DNA of 64,000 bases from Porpolomopsis calyptriformis. Lineage: Eukaryota; Basidiomycota; Agaricomycetes; Agaricales; Hygrophoraceae. The notes under the pieces were generated by a model. That model did not search any database, had not been told where the DNA came from, and was given only the letters and a program-made list of their open reading frames with translations. Positions 12,476-22,910 of the stretch are shown here, one piece after another. The stretch spans positions 496,001 through 560,000 of the forward strand of contig OX621169.1 of the NCBI GenBank assembly GCA_951640195.1, read 5' to 3'. How positions within the stretch are numbered: the stretch's first letter is position 1; the number at the start of each line of letters is the position of its first letter. Position numbers and translations under genes: made by a program.

Positions 12476-13882
12476 CGACTCATGTCAAGTAGGCTGCTGC
12501 CACCTATCCTAATTGCGAAAGCGGTCAAGCACACTCAAGGATGAGGCAGCTGTCTACAGAGGTGCCGTCGAATGTCCAATATGTCTCCTTGTGCGTTCGT
12601 TTTGTTTCGTCCATGCTCCGCCGTGCTCAATTTGAACACATGTAGTATTACCCCCCAAATATCAATCACTCTTGCTGTTGCGATCAGGCGATATGTACAG
12701 AATGTTTCACCCCAGAAGTCGTAATGAGTGCTATCTCTCTCACAAATTACTGGGAAGCCAAGCTGGCTGCTGTCCATGCTCACAAGGCGCGTGAATAGAC
12801 GGGTCCATTATGCCACCAGTCAGTGATCGTCTGATTCCTATCGGAATCACTAGCGGCCGGGTGCATCCCATCAATCCTGAAGAAGCCCAGAACAAGAACA
12901 ACGAGAGTGGAGGCAGCAGAAGGTCGAGGAGATGACAGCATCAGCAGCAACAGCAACAGGAATTGAATTGGTTTGTAGGTTCCATGGCCGTGGATTTGTT
13001 TATTGCACTTCTCTGCAACTTTGATCGTCTGATTGTGCGACACAGCTCATGGTCATGGAGGCCATGCGACTCTCATTGTTAGATCACAAAGAGCATCTAT
13101 GACGAGAAGCCGAGAATCAAAATGCGAAAGAAGGAATGAGCAGTGGGACTGCTGCCCCTGAATCGTCTTCCTCCCTTGCTGTTCCAATGGATGGCCCATC
13201 AAATTCATCCCATTGTGCAATGATTTTTAATGACCTTATGCCTTCTTCATCTGCTCCCATCTCTTCAGTTGCATCTGCCTCTTGCTCACCTTCGCCAGGG
13301 CCATCATCCCCTGAGATATCCCACCCTCAAGAACACGCTACTCAATCGAGTACTGCTATTCCTACCACACAGCAGCCAGCGAGCTTCCCGTCCTTAAGTC
13401 CTATAGCCACAATGCAAGGGAGAAATGATACTGGTATGGTTCGACAGCACCACCTGTCGAGTCCACCTCCTTTCACCCCACTAAGTGCAGGAATAGGGAT
13501 GACGGCCACAGCAAATGCAACATTGGGTTTTGGGGACCCTACTGTGGTAGGTGTGTGGCAACCCCTGAACGATTCATCCCCGCATGCTGATGGCGGGCCT
13601 TCTTCGGTGGGTGTCAGCACGGCTGGTCAACCTCCTATGGTGGCTCTGGATACTACTGAGGTTGTTGATCTGACTTCGGCGAGCTCAGATCCGTTGTCGT
13701 CTCTATCGAAGGAGAGTCCCGGTTCATTGTCGACTGTCCCAGCAGAGGAAGTACCTGGAAGTATGATGGGGGACTTGAACTCTTTGACTTTGTTGCCATC
13801 GTCATCGTCATCATCTCCAGCGAGCACAAGCGGACCAATGAAAGTCACGGCTTTGCCTTCAATGAACCAGCTAAATGTTTAG
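12476..13882 (+). pseudogene. SIP5-like pseudogene (truncated duplicate of 6180-8341)
   Basis: Sequence from about 12486 matches SIP5 exon 1 from its Ala-rich segment onward. The CPIC-encoding region and first intron are present to about 12710. It then jumps from the middle of exon 2 to the end of exon 3, deleting the second cysteine cluster. Exon 4 is partial, with a shortened polyglutamine run (about 12940-12960) and a stop, and exon 5 starts with an in-frame TGA (near 13098). The last about 248 codons of exon 5 (13136-13882) remain open and highly similar to the parent. The N-terminal 5' part is missing. A SIP5 protein is unlikely; a short C-terminal ORF remains. Confidence 0.8.
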
Positions 13883-13928
13883 GTGATTGGACTACTTGTA
13901 TTTCTCGTGATCCACTGCTAAACTCGAC

Positions 13929-13933
13929 ATAGA
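13929..13933. repeat. TSD of TRIM element (left copy, ATAGA)
   Basis: ATAGA directly precedes the left LTR and recurs at 14962-14966 directly after the right LTR. The joined flank matches the unduplicated SIP5 downstream sequence at about 8390, which lacks the insert, so the empty site is visible in the same window. Confidence 0.85.
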
Positions 13934-14961
13934 TGTTAAGAATTGCACTGGGAACGTGCACATCTTAGCAACGGCTCAGACCACTGAGCCAAAACGTCGC
14001 AGTATTGGACTTACCCAATACGGTTGTTCCCAGTATATATACCAGATTACACGTGATTGGCTATGAATCTGCTCGACGTTCATGAGAGACAGCCTCAGCG
14101 CGCTCGATCTCATGTCTCGAATTTCAGATTCGTGACATTCACCTCCACTTTATGAATGTCCGTCCCGGACATTACCAGGTACAGCCAACCCAATAGTGCA
14201 CAGAGTCGAACTCTATGGTACACATAAGACGCCTATCAGAGGCTGAGGAAACAGCAATACTGGTGGTCCAGTGGTCTACTGCCATCTCGGCATGATACTT
14301 TGGGTGAAACCCATCAGCCTTCACATAATCCTTGATTCGGATTCGGTCCATGATCAATGGCAGAACAAGCCATCTAGGATGAAACCCAGCTACTGCATTC
14401 ATAGCAAACTCTGCCGTCAAACAGAGTGACTGATCCTTTTACGTCGACGTCATCGACGGTCCACAACATCCTATCTTTAAACTCCGGGATGATGGCGATC
14501 AAACACGCCTTGGCTTATTTATACTCGAGGTCCTCGAGTCGGAGTTGCAGTAATCAGAGGGACCATGCTCAACAGAGTTAGGGAGACCTTCAATACTCAG
14601 ACACGTCTCGTTAGAGGTCAGGGTAGCCTTGACCAATCGCATATGTCCTTTTTGTAACACGTGGATCACCACGTGCTCATCAGAATTCATTTATAGGGAC
14701 TTTTAATTCTGACGAGTGTAGGATTCGAACTCTGGACCGCATGTGAAGTCCAATACTTGTTAAGAATTGCACTGGGAACGTGCGCATCTTGGCAACGGCT
14801 CAGACCACTGAGCCAAAACGTCGCAGTATTGGACTTACCCAATACGGTTGTTCCCAGTATATATACCAGATTACACGTGATTGGCTATGAATCTGCTCGA
14901 CGTTCATGAGAGACGGCCTCAGCGCGCTCGATCTCATGTCTCGAATTTCAGATTCGTGACA
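13934..14961 (-). mobile_element. TRIM-like non-autonomous LTR retrotransposon (1028 bp)
   Basis: Two 204 bp direct repeats, 13934-14137 and 14758-14961, start TGTTAAG and end TCGTGACA and differ at only a few positions. They enclose a 620 bp non-coding interior and are flanked by the 5 bp TSD ATAGA. Orientation is minus: a TTCACCTCCA tract (complement of a polypurine tract) abuts the left LTR. A 12 nt site at 14746-14757 abuts the right LTR and is complementary to 14825-14836 inside that LTR, the predicted transcript 5' end about 30 nt after a TATATATA box. No ORF encodes gag or pol, so mobilisation in trans by a related chromovirus is inferred. Confidence 0.85.
14746..14757 (-). promoter_or_regulatory. 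Self-priming primer-binding site of the TRIM
   Basis: On the minus strand the 12 nt AGTATTGGACTT directly follow the 5' LTR. Their exact reverse complement AAGTCCAATACT lies in the LTR at 14836-14825, about 30 nt downstream of the TATA box. The match resembles the self-priming arrangement of Tf1/sushi elements. Confidence 0.7.
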
Positions 14962-15304
14962 ATAGAGAATATAGGAAACCTCTCTCATGGGAGCGGGTTG
15001 CGCACCACGCTCCCCCCCTCTTCTCGCATACTTTTTCCATCCTCTGGCCCTTGCTTTAGGGATTATTTCTGTAGCCAATCTAGAAGATATCCATCCTTCT
15101 GTCTCTGTCTCCCCTCTCTCTCTTATCAACAGCAGTTCACATAATCTATCGAGCTATGACCAGCAAACATCTTTACTCCATATAGGTTTTTCCTCGTGTT
15201 GATTTCAATCTGACTCTTCATCTCCCAAAAAGACCTTTACAATATAAGCGTTCTACTCAATCGCTGACATAAACAACGTGACTGATCTTTGTCTCCGCAT
15301 ATCA

Positions 15305-18300
15305 ATGTTTCATTCAAAGTTGGAGGACAAGGAAAGGTTGAAGCAGGCGTGTTCCACTGCAGTTAGTGGGTTGCAAACAACTCTCAACATAGCCAAAGAA
15401 GTTGCAGGAGAAGCTGGACTGCCTGGACTACAAACGGGTATAGGTGGTTTGCTATTCGTTCTTGATGCTATCAAGGTAGATCGCAATCGCCGTGTGTATC
15501 TACATCCACTAACAAGTGTTGTAGAAAACATCTCAAAATGCAGGGGACATTGAGAAACTCTCAAATCAGATCAAAGGCCTCAATCGAGTCCTTGAGAATT
15601 CCAAGATTGGAGGTTCATTTTCTGCAGCGGTCATAGAACGAATAGATCGTCTATCCATGTGCGTCGTCTTTAAACCACAATGCATTAGCCTGATCTATCT
15701 TTCTATAGCACATTGAACACGGCTCTGGAAGAACTGCGAAAGATGGCTTCTCGCAATGCCATCAAGCGATTTATCCACCACGATGATGATGCTCAGTCGA
15801 TCGCAGGTTACATCCAGACGATGACATGGTCGATGCAAAGCTTTACGGTACTGATTTCCTTGTGCAACCCTCCATTTTGACTCATCTAGTTCCGCCCTCG
15901 GTTTCTGGTGCAGGTAGAGACTACGCTTGCAACTGAGTTTGCACTTGATGTTTGTCAATTTCTCTCTACTGCAATAGGATCATTGTTAATGTACTTCCAG
16001 GAATATGCGATCCAGATCTGGGATGATATCAACAGCCTTCGTGAAACCACAATGACTGAATTTCAGGTTTGTAGTGACCGTGCGCTAGTCATCATGAACT
16101 GGTTACTTACTTGATACCTTGTAGCAATTGAAAATAAGATTAGACGTGAAAGGTGATGACTAATTAGTTATTGATATGCGACAAGATGACTTACAGTTGG
16201 GCGTCGTAGATGGACACCCACCATATGCTATCTTTGCCTCATTCGATTGCAAAGATCGAACGCGGTGTCTGGAAGGCACGAGGACAGACACGCTTGATCA
16301 GATCTTTAGCTGGGTCAATGACCCACTAAATCAAGGTAGTCCCGGGTTAGAGAGGAAATCAGAAGATGATACCACGACAACGAATACCTCTATATTTTGG
16401 ATCAATGGGTCAGCTGGAACGGGGAAAACCACGATTGCTTATACCGTGGCCGAAGCTTGCAGAAAGCTCGGCGTTCTTGGTGCAAGCTTCTTCTGCTCAC
16501 GTGATGATGCGGAATGCAGCAACCCGCGGCTTATCTTCACCAGCATTGCCTACCAGCTCGGAAACTTCAGTGCATTATTCAGGGCCGAGGTTACCCGTAT
16601 TATGAAATCAATTCCCGATATCGGCTACTCCAGCCCTTCGTATCAACTTGAAGAGCTTATCGCGAAGCCTCTTCGCGCACTCGGAAGCTCATTCCCTCCG
16701 TGTGTTGTTGTATTGGATGCGCTCGATGAGTGTAAGGACAATGGGACAACCTCGGCCATTTTATCGTCACTCTCTCTCCATGTCAGCGAACTCCCATTGA
16801 AGTTCTTCGTCACCAGTCGGCCGGAGAGCCATATTACCAGTATCTTTCAATCAAATGAATTGAACCCGGTGACTCAGCGATATGTTTTGCATGAGATGGA
16901 ATTGGGTGCTGTTCAAAGTGATATCGAGCATTATCTTTCATCGAAACTCGCTACCACAAGAACGACCTACCATATCAAAGATGAATGGCCCTCGGCGGCG
17001 GACATTCATTCCCTGACATTCTTGTTTGCTGGGCTTTTCATCTTTGCATCCACCTCCATCAGATTCATCGAAGACCGAAACTCTTCCAACCCCCGAGGTC
17101 AACTCACGCGTCTTCTGGGTAATGCACCTATCGCGACAGAACTTTCGTCTCCAGAGTATAGCCTCGATCAGTTATATACTCAAGTGTTGAATCATGCTTT
17201 CCCTACCATATCTCCTGGTCATTCTGGTCGGTTGAAAAGGATTCTAGGCACTATTGTTCTTCTTCGAGACCCGCTCTCTTCGCTTGCTGTCGAACGATTA
17301 CTAGGTGTTCAATCGGGAACAGTTCAAGAAACACTGCATCATCTTCACTCGGTCATCATGGTGCCAGATGATGATAGTCAAGTGATTCGAACCCTTCATC
17401 CCTCGTTTTTCGATTTCATAACCACTCCCGCTCGATGTCAGAACCCGAAGTTCATTGTGAATGCCCCGACCCAACATACCTTACTCGCGCGTGCCTGCCT
17501 AGATGCCATGAGGGAGCTGAAGCGAGATATCTGTGGAATAGGAGATTCATCGATACTCAATATCGAAGTGGAGGGCCTTCCCACATGCATAATGACTTGC
17601 ATTCCACCTCAACTACAATATGCATGCCGTCACTGGGCATGGCACCTAGGAAATGCCATGTTCTCGGACGTTCTCCTTGACCGCGTTAAGGAGTTCTGTT
17701 CGAAATATCTACTGTACTGGGTCGAGGCACTGAGTCTCATGGGGGATCTTCGAAATGGCCTCCTTGCGTTGGATGTCGCTCAGAAAGCGATTGCTGTTCG
17801 TTATTTCCTCTCTCTCGCTAATGCGCAAATCTAATCGAATTGTACAGAAAACAGGCAGAGACGTCACTGATGCCGCGGTTTTACTTGGTGATTGCGAGCG
17901 GTTCACCCTCGATTTTTTCCCCCTCATCAATACTTGTTCCCTTCAAGTATACGACTCCGCGTTGCTCTTCACTCCTGAAGAAACTTCGATTAAGAAGACC
18001 TATAGAAGAGAGCTGGACATTCCCATAAAACTATACAATGGGCCGGTTGGGATATGGAATTCATGCATACGGACGATAGAAGGACATTCTAGTTCGGTCA
18101 AGTCTGTCGCATTCTCCCCAGACGGCACGCGTATCGTGTCTGGATCTGACGACAATACTGTTCGGTTGTGGGACGCTGTTAGTGGTGCACATCTGAACAC
18201 GCTCAAGGGACATTCCTTCCTGGTCCATTCGGTCGCATTCTCTCCGGATAGTACGCGGATCGTGTCTGGATCCACCGACAATACTGTTCGGTTGTGGGAC

Positions 18301-20121
18301 GCGGCCAGCGGTGCGCAAGTCTGCATCCTGTGCAAAGGTAATTCCTATCTAGATTCGATCGCCTTCTCCCCAGATGGCATGCGTATCGTGGCTGCATCCA
18401 GCGACAATACCGTTCGGTTGTTGAATGCAGTCAGTGGTTCACATCTGAAAACTTTGGAAGGACACTCCGATTCGGTAAACTCGGTCGCATTCTCTCCCGA
18501 CGGCATGTATTTCGTGTCTGGATCCCGTGATAGTACTCTGCGTTTGTGGGACGCAGCCAGTGGCGAATGTCTAAATACCCTCAAGGGGCATTCCGGTTCG
18601 GTTGAAGTCGTCGCATTTGCCCCGGACGTCACACATATCATATCTGGATCCGATGACCACACTCTTCGGTTGTGGAATGGGGTCAGTGGCGAACATCTGA
18701 GCACCCTCAAGGGAGATTCCTTCCAAATACATTCGATCGCAGTTTCCTTGAATCGCACCCGTATCGCCTCCAGATCTACTGACAACACCCTTTGGCTGTG
18801 GGATGTAGTCAGTGGTGCTCATCTGAAGACCCTCAAGGGACATTCCCTCTGGGTAAATTCAGTCTCGTTATCCCCAGATGGCATGCGTATGGCCTCTGCA
18901 TCCAATGACAATACCCTCCGACTATGGGACGCAGTCAGTGGCGCATGTCTGAACACTTTCAAAGGACATTCAGATTGGGTATATTCAGTAGCATTTTCCC
19001 CCGATGGCACGCGTATCGTCTCCGGATCCCGCGATGGTACTCTGCGGTTGTGGGATGCAGGCAGTCGTGCACACCTCGAAACTACTAAGAAGCATCGCTC
19101 TATAAATTCGGTTGCCTTCTCTCCAGATGGCACGCGTATCGTATCTGAATCTGGCGACAAAACCCTTGAGCTATGGGATGTAGCCAGCGGCGCACATCTG
19201 AGTACCCTGAAGGGACATTCCGATTCGGTAGATTCTGTCGCATTCTCCCCGGATAGTAGGTGTATTGTCTCTGGATCCCACGACAAGACGCTTCGGCTGT
19301 GGGACGCGATGAGTGGTGCGCATCTAAAGACCCTGAAGGGACATTCCTCCTGGGTAAATTCGGTAGAATACTCTCAGAATGGCACGCGTATCTTGTCCTC
19401 ATCCTTTGACAGTACTCTTCGGATGTGGGACCCAGTCAGTGGCGCACTTTTGAATACTTTCAAGGGACATTCCGAGTGGGTATATTCCGCCGCGTTTTCC
19501 CCAGATGGTACCCGTATCGTGTCTAGGTCTATTAATACCGTTCGGCTGTGGGACGCGGTCAGTGGTGCGCACCTGAACACATTGAAGGGACATTCCGGTT
19601 TGGTGAATTCGGTCGTGTTCTCCCCAGATGGCATGCGTATAGTGACTGGATCCAACGATGAAACTCTTCGGCTGTGGGACGCGGTCAGTGGTGCACATCT
19701 GAACACTCTCGAGGGGCACTCCTCTGCTGTATTTTCAGTCTCTTTCACCACGGATGGCACGTGTATCGTATCTGGATCCATCAATAATACTCTTCGGCTG
19801 TGGGATGCGGTCAGTGGCGCACATCTGAAGACCCTCAAAGGACATATCAGTAACGTTGAATCGATCGCACGGTCTTGTAGTTTATCCCAGAACCCGTCAT
19901 TTCCTTGTTGCCCAAATCCAACTGGCCCTATGTTCGGTTACATCGCGGAGGACGGGTGGGTAAACTCGATCACCCGCAATAGACGGATTTGTTGGATTCC
20001 GATCTCGTGTAGACCCTCGACACTGGCTGTGAACGGAGATCGTGTCGTTTTCGGCACAGAGGATGGCCGTATCATCGTGTTAGATTTTACGGGCATGGAC
20101 TCCTATTTCCCAAGCCTCTAG
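15305..20121 (+). CDS. NACHT-WD40 STAND receptor (fungal NLR)
   Basis: Seven exons: 15305-15475, 15525-15658, 15709-15847, 15914-16066, 16125-16152, 16186-17795 and 17848-20121, giving 1502 residues, all in frame. The alpha-helical N-terminal domain (about 1-215) is followed by a NACHT NTPase with Walker A GSAGTGKTT (near 16417), a Walker B-like VVVLDALDEC (near 16705) and a sensor-like FFVTSRPE. The C-terminal part has 14 consecutive WD40 repeats of about 42 residues (18061-19840) with repeated FSPDGTRIVSGS and LRLWDAVSGAHL cores, then a degenerate cap. Such proteins are cytosolic receptors of heterokaryon incompatibility or innate immunity (HET-E/HET-D type). The nearly identical repeats suggest recent repeat exchange. 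A truncated copy of its 5' end lies near 8768-8845. Confidence 0.92.
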
Positions 20122-20421
20122 CTTCCTCATGGCCAGTCTTGCGAGTTCTTTTTGTTAGAGAGGTTCCATTTTCATCTGATGTCTTATCTAACACCGAAAC
20201 TGATAAACTTGTCGTCCCTCATGCGAAAGTCGCATTGTTCAGGATAGGCTATTCACTCAAAACTGTGTTGTCTTGATGCCTGCTGCCCACTCTCGTTTAC
20301 TACTTATTCCATTGAAAAGAGATGCTGTCAGTTAGGTCAGAACGTAGTCGTTTGATTATTAATAATAACCAACTGCTATCAGCCTAGCTACTGAGTTGGA
20401 GAAATCATTGCTAGTAATAAA
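20122..20421. other. Intergenic between convergent NLR and F-box genes
   Basis: No gene seen. It probably holds the 3' UTRs and polyadenylation sites of both convergent genes. Confidence 0.5.
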
Positions 20422-21631
20422 TCACACATCGCAAACTCCTGTGTCTACCCGATACCCACGCACCTTCAAGATACCACGACCTGTGAGTACAGGTAAACGA
20501 GCCTTTATCGATACACTAGCGGTAGGTCTAATCTCAGCTTGGCCCCCTAATCGGAACACGAGTTCATCAAGGTTGGCCCATCGCGGTTGGGAAAAATACT
20601 GTTCTATCCGCGGCCAGTCGACTTTATCCAAATCGGATAAGGACCTTAAGTACATTTGCGTCGTAACTCGCCTTATACGAGACGAAACAATCTGGGACCA
20701 TAATGTAAATACCCAATCCCCTGGGTAGCCTGGGGTGATTGACGAGTGGAAAAGGGTGAAGGAACGAAGATTGGTATTGTGGGAGAGGTTGATACACTCC
20801 TGTATCACAACTGCAAGTTTATTTAAGCAGGCAAGAAAAATAACACGGAAGGATGGAAAGTTGCGAACCTGGGGGATGGAAAGAAACCGGGGCAACGATT
20901 AGACCCATGCGGATGTGGTCAAGAGATGAGCCAAGCTCCATGAGCAGTCTACCCACATCCTTAACTCTTTCCAGACGAATGAATTTTGCCTCGATAGTGC
21001 GCACATCGGGATGGGGCTCGAGGTTTAAGAGGTGACTGAACAAATGTGCCTGGAAGAAACTCAGACCGATGGATGTGATACCGCGGGGCAGCGGAATCGT
21101 AGGTATATCATATTTTTTCCAGTACGCTTGCTGACATGAAAGATCCTTCAAGGATGGGAATGAGGCGATTAACTCATTCATTTGTGTTGATGTTTCGAAA
21201 TAGGTGCCTATTATCTCCAGGTGTTCGACCTTATGGAAGCCGGATAATATCATAGAGTGCACATTGTTATCGAGCAGATCCCAAAGCAAGAAATGAAGCT
21301 TGAGCGCTGTGATATCCGGTAGGCGTGTCACGATGAGAGGTAAAGTTTCGTTCGGCCATCGAGTGGAAAGCTCATTGCGATCTGTGCTATCGTGTATGGA
21401 CAACACGCGAACATATGCATAAGAATCGGGAGATAGTAACTCCAGGAAGCGTTTGGCGTCATCCTCGGCCCTGAGGCAAATGTTGTAGAAGAGGAGAGAC
21501 CGGGCGATGTGTAGAAATGTTTTGCATGTCAAACTGCAAGCACACAAGGTAGACTTGTCTTTGCGTCTGTCGAGATTTTCGATGATGATTCTGTATAGTT
21601 CGACGGGGAGATGAGGAGCCGTGTGATTCAT
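20422..21631 (-). CDS. F-box-like / LRR-like protein
   Basis: Two exons on the minus strand, 21631-20869 and 20810-20422, joined in frame to 383 residues. The N-terminus has the degenerate F-box pattern common in Agaricomycetes (LPVELYRIIIENL, then LTCKTFLHIARSLLFYNI). The remainder is leucine-rich with repeating short strand-helix segments (for example LPDITALKLHFLLWDLL and SFPSLKDLSC) of the kind annotated as LRR-like. By family it would be a substrate adaptor of an SCF ubiquitin ligase. Such F-box genes are expanded in this clade, so the target cannot be inferred. Confidence 0.75.
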
Positions 21632-21869
21632 GAGCTTCTGTAAGAACAGAGTTAGATATCAGTCAGATAAAAGTCGATATTAACGACCAACATCTGTCAT
21701 GCTGTTGGTACCAAGTCAAAGCAGAATGAGATTACTTCATCCTCCAACGTCAAGTTTGTGTTCAATACTAACGACAAGCAGCAAACCCAGGAGACCTTTG
21801 CTAACGGTGGTGAGGCTATAGGGCAATAATGGGCTAGGAAAAGCGCTGTGAGCACGCCTGTTTATCATT
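21632..21869. other. Upstream region of the F-box gene
   Basis: No ORF or recognisable repeat; probably the F-box promoter. From about 21870 homology to the POLD2 gene begins. Confidence 0.45.
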
Positions 21870-22910
21870 CGCCTGCAGGCTGAAATGCTCACCACACACA
21901 ACGCGTCTCTTCAACAAGACTAAAACAGTCCTCCAACCAGGGCCCAATGCCCCCTCTTTCATCGTCAAGGCTAATCATAAATCATACAAACACCAGTGTG
22001 CCAATATTTACTTTGCGCGGCTGAGGGTCCTCAGAGGCGTTGTGGAGAAGACAGCTGAGAGGCGCTGGAGTAGTGTCGACAGTATGTTCTCTCTTTCTCT
22101 TCATTACCTCTGGCTTGACTCTGTGTTTTGATAGGCCATCCTACCATGCGTTCTCGAAGTCGCGAGATCCAAATTATGCCGATGTCATTGACGCCTAACA
22201 TTTTAGATCGCGAGAGATGCGAGTCAAACGTTCCATCACCACCTACTCATCCAACACTAACGCGTGTGTCTATTCCAAACAGAAAAAAAGCGCTCTATCC
22301 CATGGTCCGAAATTTATTCCAACAACGATGTCAGACTTGAAGACAAGTCTGGCCGAATACTGCTTGTACTGTTTGAAGCGTCTGGGTTGTCAAATTGCTA
22401 GAGCCAGAAATGAACGACATAGCAGACATATCAGGTTCCAAGTTGGCGCGCCTTCGCTGTCCGGTACCCAAATGCAGATACTAGTAGAATGCCTCACAGG
22501 TGAGGGAGGCAGCCTAGATGAAAAAGTATCTGCATTGCAGATCTCAAGATTGATCATCGCAGGAAACTCACTCGCTGCCATGCCCGACAATGAGCCCACA
22601 TTCACTGAAAGAGGAGCTGTAAGTTTTTTTCTCTCTCCCTTTTCCTTTCCAACTCAATTTGCATTCAGAATTATTTTACATCCGATTTACATTACTGCAG
22701 CGTCGACGCAGCTACGACGCCGCATCATTCTCCTCTCATCCAATGACGAACCTCTCCGCACACCTACGTCGGTTGTGCCTGATAAGATGCGGATTGGCAT
22801 GAAGCAGCCACATCTGCTGTGTCATGCCAATCCCCGTCTTATCAGGCACAACCGACCCCTCAGGTGCAATCCTCCCTCAACAGCCATCCCCCCACCTGAT
22901 GTTTGGCCCC
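21870..22910 (+). pseudogene. Partial, decayed duplicate of the DNA polymerase delta small subunit gene (POLD2)
   Basis: The sequence parallels the POLD2 gene at 34348-36188 (minus strand) but lies on the plus strand. It retains the end of intron 1, exon 2 (VLRGVVEKTAERRWSSV near 22030-22075), intron 2 at the same site, pieces of exon 3, then most of exon 4 (QVGAPSLSGTQMQ near 22440; LIIAGNSLAAMPDNEPTF near 22550) and the intron 4/exon 5 boundary (about 22620-22720). Much of exon 3 is missing, stop codons interrupt, and similarity ends near 22905. Introns are present, so this is a DNA duplication and not retroposition. Exon 5 carries an inverted insertion (22768-22856). Confidence 0.82.
22768..22856. 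repeat. Inverted repeat / hairpin, 35 bp arms
   Basis: Left arm 22768-22802 (GTCGGTTGTGCC...) and right arm 22822-22856 (...GGCACAACCGAC) are reverse complements with two mismatches and a 19 nt loop. Only the right arm matches the parental POLD2 exon 5, so the left arm is an inverted duplicate. Confidence 0.8.

Noticed and set aside
14160..14420. A tRNA gene inside the TRIM interior
   Set aside because: Isolated A-box-like and GTTCGACTC-like strings exist, but I could not fold a full cloverleaf with an acceptor stem.
18000..19838. Long reverse-strand ORFs opposite the WD40 repeats
   Set aside because: They repeat with the WD40 period and arise from the biased codon pattern of the sense strand; no start context, introns or motifs support them.
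21870..22910. Processed (retroposed) POLD2 copy
   Set aside because: Introns 1, 2 and 4 are partly retained at the same positions, so it is a DNA-level duplicate.
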